The position numbers and the translations under genes are program-made. Shown one piece after another: positions 26,801 to 52,100 of a DNA stretch of 60,000 bases. Each line of letters starts with the position of its first letter. Positions within the stretch are counted from its first letter, which is position 1. The DNA is from Bugula neritina (Eukaryota; Bryozoa; Gymnolaemata; Cheilostomatida; Bugulidae), in contig OZ037768.1 in assembly GCA_964035545.1 (NCBI GenBank), positions 22,782,819-22,842,818 of the forward strand. The letters run 5' to 3'. The notes beneath the pieces were generated by a model. That model was not told where the DNA came from and did not search any database. It saw only the letters and a program-made list of their open reading frames with translations.

Positions 26801-27358
26801 TTTTTCAATTATAAATATCTATAACTAAAAAAATGAAAATCTTTTATAGTGTTCTATCACTATGACTATGAGTATGATTAAAAATTATATCAATTATTTT
26901 CATTTTTATCAAACATGAAAAAAAAAGACATATTTTAGGTTTGAAGATATAATGATTTTGTAGTTCTAACGGTTTTTTTCTCATTTTTAAATACATTAAA
27001 ACTTCATATAATAGGCAGACAAAACGGGTTTTTCCTTTTCTACAAGACTTAGACTGTTGTCACGCTAAGTACTCACAGTTATACCAAGTTTCATATCTCC
27101 ATAATCCCCTTCTGGTAATGGATGAGGTGGTTCTTCACCAGTTCTGGCATGTTGCTCAGATTTATCTGTTATACTTATGGTAAGTGAAGGAAGCTTTGCG
27201 AATGGTTTCTTTATGCCATTCCCATTACCGCATGGCTCCTTTTCACCAGTTTCGGGATCAATGCAAGCTTTTTCCACAACCACTTTGTTTGGCTTTGAAC
27301 TATTAGCAGCTGTAACATCCCCTACTGTGCTTGCATGGGAACTAGGTGCACAACCCAT
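17847..27358 (-). CDS. Calpain cysteine protease without penta-EF-hand domain
   Basis: Exons 5' to 3': 27077-27358, 25747-25893, 24182-24313, 23545-23738, 23113-23281, 22197-22366, 21671-21843, 21344-21460, 20307-20443, 18955-19166, then a short last exon from 17856. About 580 aa. It is a Ca-dependent cytosolic thiol protease. Catalytic Cys169 lies in [13 protein letters not shown], His326 in [10 protein letters not shown] and Asn350 in [13 protein letters not shown]1 and PC2 are complete. The calpain-type beta-sandwich (domain III) covers about 390-577. The N-terminus MGCAPSS is a myristoylation/palmitoylation-type motif followed by a 94-residue Lys/Pro-rich head. A D-rich loop DFDGDGKGD is at 412-420. 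No EF-hands were found downstream. With strict GT/AG splicing the last exon adds E-L-L and stops at 17847; another frame of the same exon stays open to 17777 but does not fit the phase. Confidence 0.88.
18005..18412. repeat. 31-bp minisatellite in the last calpain intron
   Basis: About thirteen copies of a 31-bp unit (TATATTATAACGTAGTATAC plus ACATGAACTAA) with few differences. Confidence 0.92.
22085..22195. repeat. CAGTAAGTACT tandem repeat abutting the calpain exon 6 donor
   Basis: Many copies of CTCAGTAAGTA or CTCAGTAGTA start within a few bases of the donor of exon 6 (exon edge 22197). The unit TACTTACTGAG on the gene strand is partly like a splice site. Confidence 0.8.
23274..23392. repeat. 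41-bp triplication containing the calpain exon 5 acceptor
   Basis: CCTAGCAACAGGATGAATAA recurs at 23281, 23322 and (diverged) 23363, an exact 41-bp period. The first copy is the real 3' splice site of exon 5 on the minus strand (TTGCTAG then GTTACATG), so two decoy acceptors lie upstream in the intron. Confidence 0.88.
26085..26260. repeat. AGATCGATCT-rich foldback-like element
   Basis: The palindrome AGATCGATCT occurs at 26095, 26133 and 26222 with further partial copies. CTTTCCATGA occurs at about 26109 and 26199, and the inverse CCATGGAAAG at 26241-26250. The arrangement suggests a small foldback or MITE-like element in calpain intron 1; ends are not defined. Confidence 0.45.
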
Positions 27359-28425
27359 GTTAAATATACCAAGAAAATTCACTTTACAACCTGTTGAGTC
27401 ATGGCGCAAACGAAACTCCAACAATAACAGCAATTCTATGTTGTATACATCTTGTTTGAACTTCGTCACGCGGTTTCCAAATGATGTCATGCACTGTTTA
27501 CTTACGTTTCTATACACCATATTTGACCCAATAAATTAGGTTTCGTACAACATACCATGGGGCACAACTCCATTGTCTTACAAATTTTCACAATTAGCAG
27601 CGAACCTGGCAAGAACTATGAGCAGATAACTCCACTCAATGTTATGCATATAAGCTTAAAAATGTTACAAAATGTGAATACAACAAACTATTTTTGTGCA
27701 TAGCACAGGTTTTTGATAATCAAGGCGTGTTTTTTATCTTTGTAGCTAAAATTGATTTTTTTAGGGTACACATAGTAACAACAAACATTTAGACTTAAAA
27801 CATGAATGCAGGATGAAATGTTACATTGTATTCACTTACAAAATTATTAAAATAATTTACACTATTGAAAATATTTACTGCCTACAAAAACAGCACAGTA
27901 GGGGATTGAAAGAATGCAAAAATCTACTAAAATTTTAGACAATACAACATATTGAATGACTAGAAATTTCCAAAACATAAAATAATAATAAAAATTGCAA
28001 GAAACAATTCCAGTATACATTCCACTATTGACTTAAAACAATGTACTATAAATGAAGGATATAAAATTAATATCATGCCATAATATACTTAGCACACGAA
28101 TGATTTAAAATCTATTTAAAAGGGAGCTATAAAAATAGATCCATCTAGTGTGTGACAACAATACAATAAAACACTGATAAATACTAGTAATCTATGAAGA
28201 AAACAGCACCTTTAGGGAATGTAAATTAATTGCGATCATGATGTCTTCATAGCTACATTAACCTCTAGTGATGTAAGTAGGTTAGTGTTGCCGAGTTATA
28301 TTTCAATATAATATAATTATTATGCGTAATTTTTGAGTGTGATTCATGCCGTACTGTTCCAGGATGAATGCCACAGTAGAAGTGGGGGGGCATACTGGTA
28401 GGCCCCTTTTTAAGTAATAGTATTG
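27359..28425. other. Intergenic region between ClC-7 3' end and calpain start
   Basis: The two genes are in tandem on the minus strand. The reading frame upstream of the calpain ATG remains open to 27520, but MGC at 27356-27358 is the better start. Calpain promoter and ClC 3' UTR are expected here; nothing else is recognised. Confidence 0.45.
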
Positions 28426-41533
<13,108 letters not shown>

Positions 41534-43163
41534 GACTGTGTCTATCAATTAGAGCATACATAGAGTTGGTATCCACAACTACAGTATATATGAATTATCA
41601 TTCTAGTAAAACCAAAAGGACGTATACTAAATCTTAGGGGATGTCAAATTATATTACATAATATTTACAGAAAATTGACAGAAAACCACTTAGTACATTT
41701 TTAATATTGTGAATACTATTTCAGGTAACTTGATACAAACTTTTGCTCCTTCAAGCACAGTCTTTATTTGAGTTTGAGTAATTAGAACTAAATTTATACA
41801 CACGTATCATGTGACTCACTTGTTCTTGGGTACTTTGTTTTTCTTTAGTAAATCATCTCATCATAGGAGCTGAAGCAAAATAAAGTTGCTTATAGCTGTT
41901 GCTATAAATTATTACAATGAACAGCACAAAAATTACTAAAGTACATTTCATGTATCAATTATGCTAATTTTCATAGCTTAGCAGAGTTTATTATACTTAA
42001 CAGCATATTTAACATTTTAAACAATAGTAGAGGTTATTACTATTATCAGTGTTCATACTGATAGTAATAGTGATACTAAGAGTAATAATGATTAAAATAA
42101 AAACCAACACTATAACTGAAGAGAGATATTACTTGTAATGATAACGATAATCTTAGAATTGATCTTCTCAAATTGGATTTGGAGGTCTTCAAATAATAAT
42201 AAATATCAATTTAAACTAAATACTTATAGTCATATTCATAGTCATAGTGATTGTGATACTCACTTACTGATAGTGACAGTCATACTCATAATGACTATTA
42301 TTATTATTAATATTAATATTATGATAACTGATAATAAGTCACACTGATAATGATACTCATAGTCATAGTGATAGTCATAGTAAGATAGTAGTAATAGTTA
42401 TACTTATAATTAAACTGATAATCATAATGATAATGGTATTGATAATTATCAAGATCATAATCATATTCACTGATCATCATTACCATGATGATTATCATTA
42501 TAATTTATATTATTGTAAATGTAATTGATTATGATAACTGATCATGATGAGTTTTCAGTTTTGTCTAAGTTTATAATATTAATAATATTTATATTAATAA
42601 TATTAATAATCATAATCATAATGATAATGATCAAAGTTATTGGAATCAGGAATGATAAGCTAAATATTTAAATTACATTTACATTAATATTGACTACAAT
42701 GCTTGTAGTACTTTAAATTTCAATAAATATAAGCGTTGTGAATCATCATCAAGTGATGGTCATTAACTCATAACTATAATGGTAATCCCTGTGGGCTATG
42801 GATACTGATTACGATAATCTTTATCCGAGTTGCAAAATGTAGAAAGTGGTGAAATTGAATGGATAATACGGATGTGGGAGGAATTCATAACAAATTATTA
42901 TTGTCTAGGCACAAAAGGAAAATAACTCTTTGGTTTTACTTTATAGTCTTAGTACATTTTTCTAAACATGCACATAGGGTGCCGACAACCCGCATTAAAA
43001 TGTCGTTTCCGGGCTTCGTAGTTTCACTTCTATTTAAAAGCTATTGGTCATTTTCATTTTGACAAAACTAAACTAAAAGTAAAAGTATTTAATTTTGTTA
43101 ATAATTCGTAACATTTATTTAAAATTCAAACCAGAAAAGCTGAAGTTTAGTAAAAACTAAATA
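41534..43163. promoter_or_regulatory. Divergent intergenic region between ClC-7 and VPS35
   Basis: 1.6 kb separates the start codons of two endolysosomal genes transcribed away from each other, so both promoters are expected here. From about 42040 to 42640 the DNA is cryptically simple (ATAATGATAAT/CATAGTCATAGT). A GGAAAATAACTCTTTGG motif lies at about 42900. No TATA box was assigned. Confidence 0.5.
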
Positions 43164-46100
43164 ATGGTGAGTTTTGTACTTAATATATAAACGAATGTTA
43201 TCAAATATACGGTGAATTATGAAAAATAAATGAGTAATACTTGTAAGTTGTACTAACTAAACTTGAAGTTTATTTATTTTGATTTTTCAAAGCAACTGCA
43301 AGCACAAAATGAAAATTGAGATAGAACTGTTTCGCAATTTTTCAAAATTTAAGGAGAAAATATTTGTAATTTTCATTCTTATAGGCGCCAGTAACAAGTC
43401 CCCAGGATGAGCAAGACAAGCTTTTAGAGGAAGCAATGAATGTTGTTAAAACCCAATCATTTCAAATGAAAAGATGTCTCGTGAGTTTTTAAAAAATATT
43501 ACATGCAGCATTGTGTAGGACAAACAGTTTTGTATAACCTGTAGTGTTAATTTTACTTCAGTCAATTTATCGTAGAAAATATTCCTATTTTTATACGATT
43601 GATTATTCATTTTCCTTGTTGTGTCAATTATCATCATTGGATTATCATTATGTATCTATATAATGTTATTAATATTAGTGGCTATTTATAGCATAAGTAT
43701 ATCAGAAAAAAAATTCTACATCAATACATTTTATTTTGCTTTATTCATTAAAAAATTTAAAAAAAAAAGTTGTCATTATAGTAACTCGTTGATCTCAGAG
43801 GCTTGCACGATGGTCCTACGGGATCAGCTGCAGGATACAGATACAGATATCTTATCTTATTGTTTCTGTTATAGATTTGAAGTTTTAGTTAGAATGCTAC
43901 TTATTACTCTATTGTAGGATGTTAAAATGGTTTGCTACTTATTACTCTATTGTAGGATAAACTGAAGTTGATGGAAGGCTTGAAGCATGCTTCTAATATG
44001 CTTAGCGAACTCAGAACTTCAGAGTTGTCTCCTAAGAATTACTATGAGCTCTGTATCCTTTTGTTTACCTGTTTATCATTATAGTGTCTATTTAATAGCT
44101 CAAATCACTTTGATACTTACAGTTATCAATATAATATAACCTGTTAATAAGGCTAACATTAACCTAGATGGAATAAAATACAAAGCAAAGCACAAATCAA
44201 TAACATGACTTTCAAAACTAAAAAAGTTCAAGAAAAATTTAGGCTTTGAGTTTTAAAAGATCTATAAATAAGAGCTAGTTGGTTTTGAAAGTTGCCTCTT
44301 TAGATGATTACTATTGACTCATCTGCATAATTTGACGCCAAATTTATGCAATAAATTAGTCAATTCTGACAGACATTTCAAGTTTCTAACCATCGCCTAC
44401 TTTTAGCCCGATAGATCAGGGTAAGCAGGTGCACTTTTAGTATAATTTGAAATTAAAACTTTCAACCTAAAGCAACTTGTTGTCAGGTTTTGACGACCTC
44501 AATTTGACTTGAGGCACAATTATGCAAATGTGTAGGCTAACTACATATTATTGCCTTCACTGTCAACTGATAGACATGGCAATCTCCGATGAGATGAGAC
44601 ATCTGGAGATTTATCTAATAGATGAATGGCAGAAAGGAAGGAAGGTTCCGGACCTGTATGAACTTGTTCAGTATGCTGGCCACATTGTTCCTAGACTGTA
44701 AGTCTCAATAGATGAATAGTATATATGATGTATTTCGTAATATGTCTATAACTGCATTTTGTAAATAATAAGTAACAAATAAATCAATAATAAATAAGGC
44801 TTTGTAAAGAAAAAAAATGCGTTGTGGTTGAGGGGACAATAGTACAAAGTGATCACATTCACGTTGCAAGAAGGTTCGACGCTGTCAAAGTTTATTAAAT
44901 ATAAAACTCGCTCTTTAGTACAAAAAACAGTTGTAAAATGCCGTATATTTGTTTTGTAATAAAATGATTTTCATCAAAGTTTTTGCATTTTCCATATGTC
45001 AAGCAAATCAGTCTATTTATTGCTTGTCTATGAGTCATCCTTTGTATTTACTCTGAGTCATTACCTGTCCAGGTATCTTCTAATCACGGTGGGCGTGGTC
45101 TATATCAAGGTCAGTGAGTTCTCTAGGAAAGATATCCTGAAAGACTTGGTAGAGATGTGTAGAGGAGTACAGCACCCTCTTAGAGGTCTCTTTCTCAGGA
45201 ACTACCTTCTACAATGCACTAAGAATGTGCTGCCCGACTGTGAGAAGGAATCAGAAATGTGAGTTGAGTTGATGACTCCTTTAGTACAACAGTAATAGAC
45301 TTCAGCGCCGGAATATTGTGACGTATATCATTGGAGTAGCTCAATAAATCTAGGTCAAGGACATACAATAATGTCTAAACAATGTGTCCCTCACTACTCA
45401 CTGGTGATTGTCTGTTGCTTAAAATTGTCACATGTATTATGTCTTTGTGGGCTTGCCACTGAGATAATGTGGTTTTTGTATATTTGCGGTTTTGTATATT
45501 TAATCTCGTTGCTGGTGAACTAGAGTTATTAAATTATTAAGAGCATTAATAGAAGCATGTTTTCAGTTCAAATTGACATCCATGTTGGTATGTATGACAG
45601 TCCTTAACCTTTCAATGATATTCCTCAGACCTGAAGAGTCGGGCACTGTCATGGACTCGGTGGAGTTCATTCAACTAAACTTTGCTGAGATGAACAAGCT
45701 GTGGGTGAGAATGCAGCATCAAGGTCATTCGAGGGACAGAGAGCAGCGAGAGCAGGAGAGACGGGAGCTGAGGCTACTCGTGGGAACCAACCTCGTGCGA
45801 CTTAGTCAGCTCGAGTATATTGATATACCTACATTCAAAAAGGTGAGCTCTGAATATATTGATATACCTACATTCAAAAAGGTGAGCTCTGAGTATATTG
45901 ATATACCTACATTCAAAAAGGTGAGCTCTGAGTATATTGATGTATTACATTTAAAAAAAGGTGAACTCTGAGCGTTGGTGTTTTTGAACTGTTGATATTT
46001 GAAGCTGATTTACGTTATCCGAGAGTAAACACTGCGTGTATATTGTAGAGTATTCTACCAGCCGTACTAGAGCAAGTGGTCAACTGCCGAGACCCCATAG

Positions 46101-49100
46101 CCCAGGAATACCTCATGGAGTGTATCATACAGGTGCCTGTCAACTTTTACATACTGTTAGAATATACTGGTTTCAGAGATCAATGTGAAATTGGGAATAA
46201 AATATTAGTTTCTGTGTACTAGGCTTGGGCTTAGGTTTAACTTTCTTCTCAATAAAATAAGCATTGCGATTAATTAAGCAGTTAAATATAGCGCCATCAG
46301 GAGATGGAATGTGTTTTTGTTTATTACATGATTTTATGATAATTACCTGTAATTATGACTTATTAAGGCATACCTACCATAGTGTGCAAAAGTAATGTTC
46401 AAATGAAAACAAAGCATATATATTGTGAAGCATTGTACACTAGTGTTACACTTTAATGGTAGAGTGTATGAATTACAGTTACTGCTTGAACTAACAAATA
46501 CTGCTCGTTTAGAAAATATTAGTTGAAGTAACGGAATGCTGTTGGTTACTTATAATTAATGTCTCGTGGTGTTCAAAATGTTGGGCGATTCCTTTTAGGG
46601 TCTTTTTTGCCATTTGGTTGTTATCATTTTGAAATTTGCTGAGTAAATTAAAATGGAAATACGTTCATAAGAAATATATTTCTGTAATATGAAAGGTAAA
46701 AGTGTCTTATGAATACATTTTTCAAGTCTAAATAATGGTGGTCTGTTTTTTGATCAATTTGATTTTACTCATGTATTTTGTAGATTATGTTTTTTCAGTG
46801 TATAAACCACAATGTTAATTAGTGTAATCTAAATGCTATTTGATGAAACAGAAGAGTGCTGGTGGTAGGATACAAGACAATAGTAGAACTAACCACTCTC
46901 TCTTACAGGTATTTCCAGACGAGTTTCACCTACAGACTCTGAGAATCTTCCTGCAGGCCTGCGCAGACCTCCATGAACATGTCAACGTGAAAACTATTAT
47001 CATATCTCTCATCAGCAGGTATGTCTGTCTGTCTGTCTGTATGTCTGTCTGTCTATCTGTCTGTCTGTATGTCTAGACTCTCATCAGCAGGTCTGTCTGT
47101 TTGTCTGTCCACATCATGGTTTCGTCTCATCTTTTCAATTGGCTATATGAAGACTTAGTACTATAGTTTGTAGCTTATAGCCATCACAAAGATCACGGAA
47201 TTCAAGTCTTACTGATTCAATTTAGAAAAATCCTATCAAATGAAAGTTGATGTGCTTAATGTTTCTACTTTGTTGATAATACTGTTAGGTAGAGTGCATT
47301 ATATTGGCCTCTCTAGTTGTGTAATAAAATAAATAATCATCTAATTGTTTTTTGTTTCTACTGTTGACATTATTTTCATGTTATTCTGTGCTTGCTATTG
47401 CAATTTCTCTACCATAACTATATCCAAATTATTGATTGAGTTGGTTTTGCAACACCTGATTTGGCAAACACATTGCTATTGTCATGCAATTGGTTCACTT
47501 TTTCTTTACTGTCATCAGATTGGTTCATTATATATGCATGTTGCAATTTGATTGGTTCATCACATCTATGCCATCACCTAATTGGTCTGTATGTTTTCAG
47601 ACTAGCTCAGTTTGCTACGAGGGATGAAGGAACTGGAATACCTTCAGATATTCAGCTGTTTGAGATATTTTCAGCGCAGATTAACCAAGTTGTCCAGGTA
47701 AGCTTCTAGAATGTTCCCTGTCACTAGATTTCTCTCAATAAGACGTGTCTCTAACCCCCTGCACCTTGTATACAGAACCGACCAGACATGCCCCCTGAGG
47801 ACATCGTGTCTCTGAACGTGGCCCTCATCAACCTGGCTCTCAAGTGCTACCCCGGCCGCTACGACTTCGTCGACAAGGTTCTGGAGACGACGGAAGAAAT
47901 TTTCCACAAATTGAATTTGGATCAGTAAGTTTTAGCTTAATTTGTTGTGTCAATTGTAAGTGATGAGTGTTTGGTTTAGCTTGATTCGTGTGACATTTCT
48001 ATTTATTATGGTTCATAAAGTTAAGTGATAAGCTGCCATTTTCATTTCAAGCTCATTAATTTTGCTCTTGCATGAGAAGATTTTACTCTGGTGGAATAGT
48101 AGGCAATTTAGAACTGTATGTGTGTCTTCAAGGAAATAACAGATACAACAGTAAATATTTCTTTTAATTTTTATTGGTAAATGGAAGTCAGTTGCTTACC
48201 ATAATATTTTACATGTATGTTGACATTTCACCTGACATTTCGTTGTTAGTGTTTGCATATCATCTGCTGGTTTGGTTTAATACATCTAAAGAAAGAACAC
48301 AACTCTTAATATAGAAATCTCCCTACTCACAATGTCTATGATACACTGTAGCCTGGAGCACACCAGCGCCGTGTCCAAAGAGCTGAGCAAACTCATGATG
48401 ATTCCAGTAGACAATTACAAGGACGTGTCTACTCTCCTCAAACTTGATCATTACGGGGCGCTGTTTGACTACTTCGACTATGAATCCAGAAAGTCTCTCA
48501 GTCTACACATAGTCAACAGTGCCATAGAGTCAGGAAACTACATAACTTCTTCTGATGAGGTCAGGATTACCTTCTTTCAGTATATTATAGGAAGCAAGTG
48601 TTTAGTTTGAGTTAAAAAGTTGGGTGTGGCGAGAAACCCGCCCATTATTTATCGTCATATTTCACTGAGAACACAGTATCATGTCGTGAACGTTGTTAAT
48701 ACAAGGTTTTTCTAATTCATGATATTCATTGATGCGGCAGACGGAAAAAAATCGCATGTGTTTTTCGATCAGAGATGTTGAAATAATTTTTACATCTGAA
48801 GTGTTTTCAGACTATAACATTCATAATACTAGGTTTAATTAATAACAGTGGCTACTAGCTTGTCTATAAGCAGATGGGAAAACATGTATCTTTGGAACGT
48901 CTGATACTGACTTTTGTCAAACTAGTACTCTGTAGCTTTAAAAGACAAAGCAGTTCAAAAAGTTCTTCCTAAGATATCATTCGACCTTGACAAAGTCATA
49001 ATGGAACACATCTCCTATATCATGATATTTGTTTATTTTGTTGGCACGCATATTCTTATGTTGGATTTATTTAGTAAATATCAAGTTTTTCTAATGATAT

Positions 49101-52100
49101 AAAAGTGGTGATAGAAGACCTTCTATATAGAAGTTATCTCCTCAATAAACTAAACACTACTTAATTTCCATGTTGTAGCCAACAGATCAGTTATCTTCTC
49201 TTGCAGGCGGACTCGCTGCTCACCATTATCTCTCCTCTGGTTGTTGACCAGAAGGATCAGCCGGAAGAAGAAGAGGATCCGGAAGATTTCTCTGAGGAGC
49301 AGACGACAGTGGCTAAGTTCATCAGTCTGCTGCAGGCACCCGAGCCCGACCAGCAGTATGTGGTGAGTCATTCATTCTATTATTATGTATTATATCATTC
49401 CTTTTATTATTATATGTTATATCATTCCCTTTATTATTATATATTCTATCATTCCTTTTATTATTATATATTATATCATTCTTTGTATTATTAATATTAT
49501 AATATTTCTTTTATTATTATATATTATATAATTCCTTTTATTATTATATATTATATAATTCCTTTTATTATTATATACTATATCATTCCTTTTATTATGA
49601 TATATTATGTCATTCCTTTTCTTATTATATATTATAATATATTTTATTATTATATATTATATCATTCCTTGTTTTATTATCTATCATATCTTTGTAAGAG
49701 TTGTATTCTCTTTATAGATACTGAATACGGCTCGTAAACACTTTGGTAGTGGAGGAAACAAACGGCTAAAGTTCACTTTACCTGTCCTCATCTTCTCAGC
49801 CTTCAAGTTGGCCTTTCATTACAAGTCAATCAGTGAAGAGGTACATCCTATACTACATGCTATACTGCGTGCTAGAGTTCATGCTATACTACATGCTATA
49901 CTGCGTGCTATACTATGCTATACTACATGCTATACTACTATATACTATGTGCTATACTGCGTGCTATGATATGCTATACTACATGCTATACTATATACTA
50001 TACTACATGCTATACTATGCTATACTGCGTGCTATACTATGCTATACTACTATATACTATATATTGTTCACAGGATGCCAAGTGGAACAAGAAGTGTCAG
50101 AAGATATTCCAGTTCTGTCACCAGACCATCGGCGCTCTCATTAAAGCCGAGCAGAACGAGATGTCGCTGAGACTCTTCCTCCAGGGTGCTGTCGCTGCCG
50201 GGGAGATTGAGTTTGAGAATGCAGAGTCTGTGGCCTACGAGTTTATCTCACAGGTAGGGACGTGTGACCAGCCCCCCTTCTTTGGTGGTAGTCGGGTGTA
50301 GTGATTATAGTAACAGTTTCTCCTGTGTGTTTTTGTTTAGCAATGGTTTTGGTAGTGGATTTAATTTTTTCCGGGCATACACGTAACCTAGCAATGTTTC
50401 TTTTTGGAAAAAATATAACACAGACACCTGTGTCTTCACATTACTTTTATACTAACCCAACAATGTAATACAATTGACTGTTTCGTGGCAATTTGAAGTG
50501 TGACGTGTATTGTGTAAATTCTTCAGCATCACACATTAAATACCTTCGCCCTCAGCATAAACTGCGCTGCTGACTGCTTCAAGAAGACAACTCCTTGGAG
50601 TTTAGTATAACTATGTTTTCTATAGCAACAGTACTGGGTCTAACTCTAACCCCCCTCCCCCCCCCCCCAGTTATGGCATTTAATGGATTATTTTCATTTC
50701 ATGATTAAATCATAAGTTTACTCTCCTAGGAGTATCAATGTAACGTCTGAATGCTGTAACTGCGTTATTTATTACATTTGTGTTAAGAGTAAACTAGATC
50801 TTATAAAATACTTCACTGTACATTGTAACTGTATTGAATTAAAGAGTCTGTATCACTCCATTATACTCTGGGGTCTACTATTTCATTATTCAAATTACTC
50901 TTATAATACAATCACCATAACACAGTGTATTTTATTGCTATTGTATGACATTATGTTAACCTTCTACTGATGGTGCCACCAGCTCCTTATATAAAACTTA
51001 ATTATTCTCTATGGTATAAACACATGTAGGGAGTTCATATAAAGTATTAATTCATTTGATATTCGCTGTTAACTATTAGACAGGTTCATCACAGCATAAT
51101 TTCTGGCTGGGTTATATTTTTCAATGCTAGCTTGCACTAGTGTTACCTCACAAGTTAGTAGTCGTGGTCTAGGGGTTAGAGGTCAGCGGTAGGTCATGGG
51201 TTAAAACTCCAGCAAGGTCATTGGTGATGTCAAGGAAAGCATTCGGTCATTTTGCTATTTGGAAAACTTTGAAGTTATGTTTGGTGAAAGACACAGTTCT
51301 TAGCCTGAATTATACCATTTCATCAGGGGTTCTCACAGGAGTTCTCACAGGGGTTCTCACAGGGGTTCTCATCAGGGGTTCTCACAGGGGTTCTCATCAG
51401 GGGTTCTCCATGAGTGGAGACTAAGCAAATGTGAGGATAGTTTCAACTCACAGCCGTTATAATCAACCAATCACTGTTATATTTTGTTTCTAAAATTTAA
51501 GAATATTTTCTCATTTCGCTTGAATTGTTACATTCAGCTTTCACTCTTTGTTTACCTGCCCTTGCTTAGTGTATCTCCAGATTACTTGCTGCCGTAGGGA
51601 GACAATCTGCTGCCATGGGGAGACAAGTTCTCAAATTGATTCTTAGCATTCAACAAACACCAATACTGAGTAATGCTAACTAAATGTTAAATTCGGCAGC
51701 CCGGCAGCGTTGTCATGTCTACCTCCCGCTGACACACCTCTATGATGCCTGCAACCATCTCATTGCTCGGTTATTGATTGCTGAATCGTGCTTTTAGCTG
51801 GTTACAGTTTCTATTAAATGTTAATCAGCATAGAAGTTGTTTATCTAGGATTGAATATACAGCTTGGGTTCAATATTCCACACCTGACTGTCAGCTCCTT
51901 CGTGAATCATAATCAGCACTCAGTAATCTCTCTACTCCCACGTCGATATATTGACATGCTGACTAACCTAGTCCTTGAATATTAATTGCTGCCTTTAATA
52001 ACCTGAGTGGTTCTAAATTTCTGCGAAGCTCAACAGTGACGATGTCATTTGTCAAATGTAATTACAAAATTCATCGTAAGCCGAACTGCACTTCACAGTT

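Noticed and set aside
27356-27520. Calpain start further upstream at 27520
   Set aside because: The upstream extension is hydrophobic and unlike calpains, while MGCAPSS is a recognisable N-terminus.
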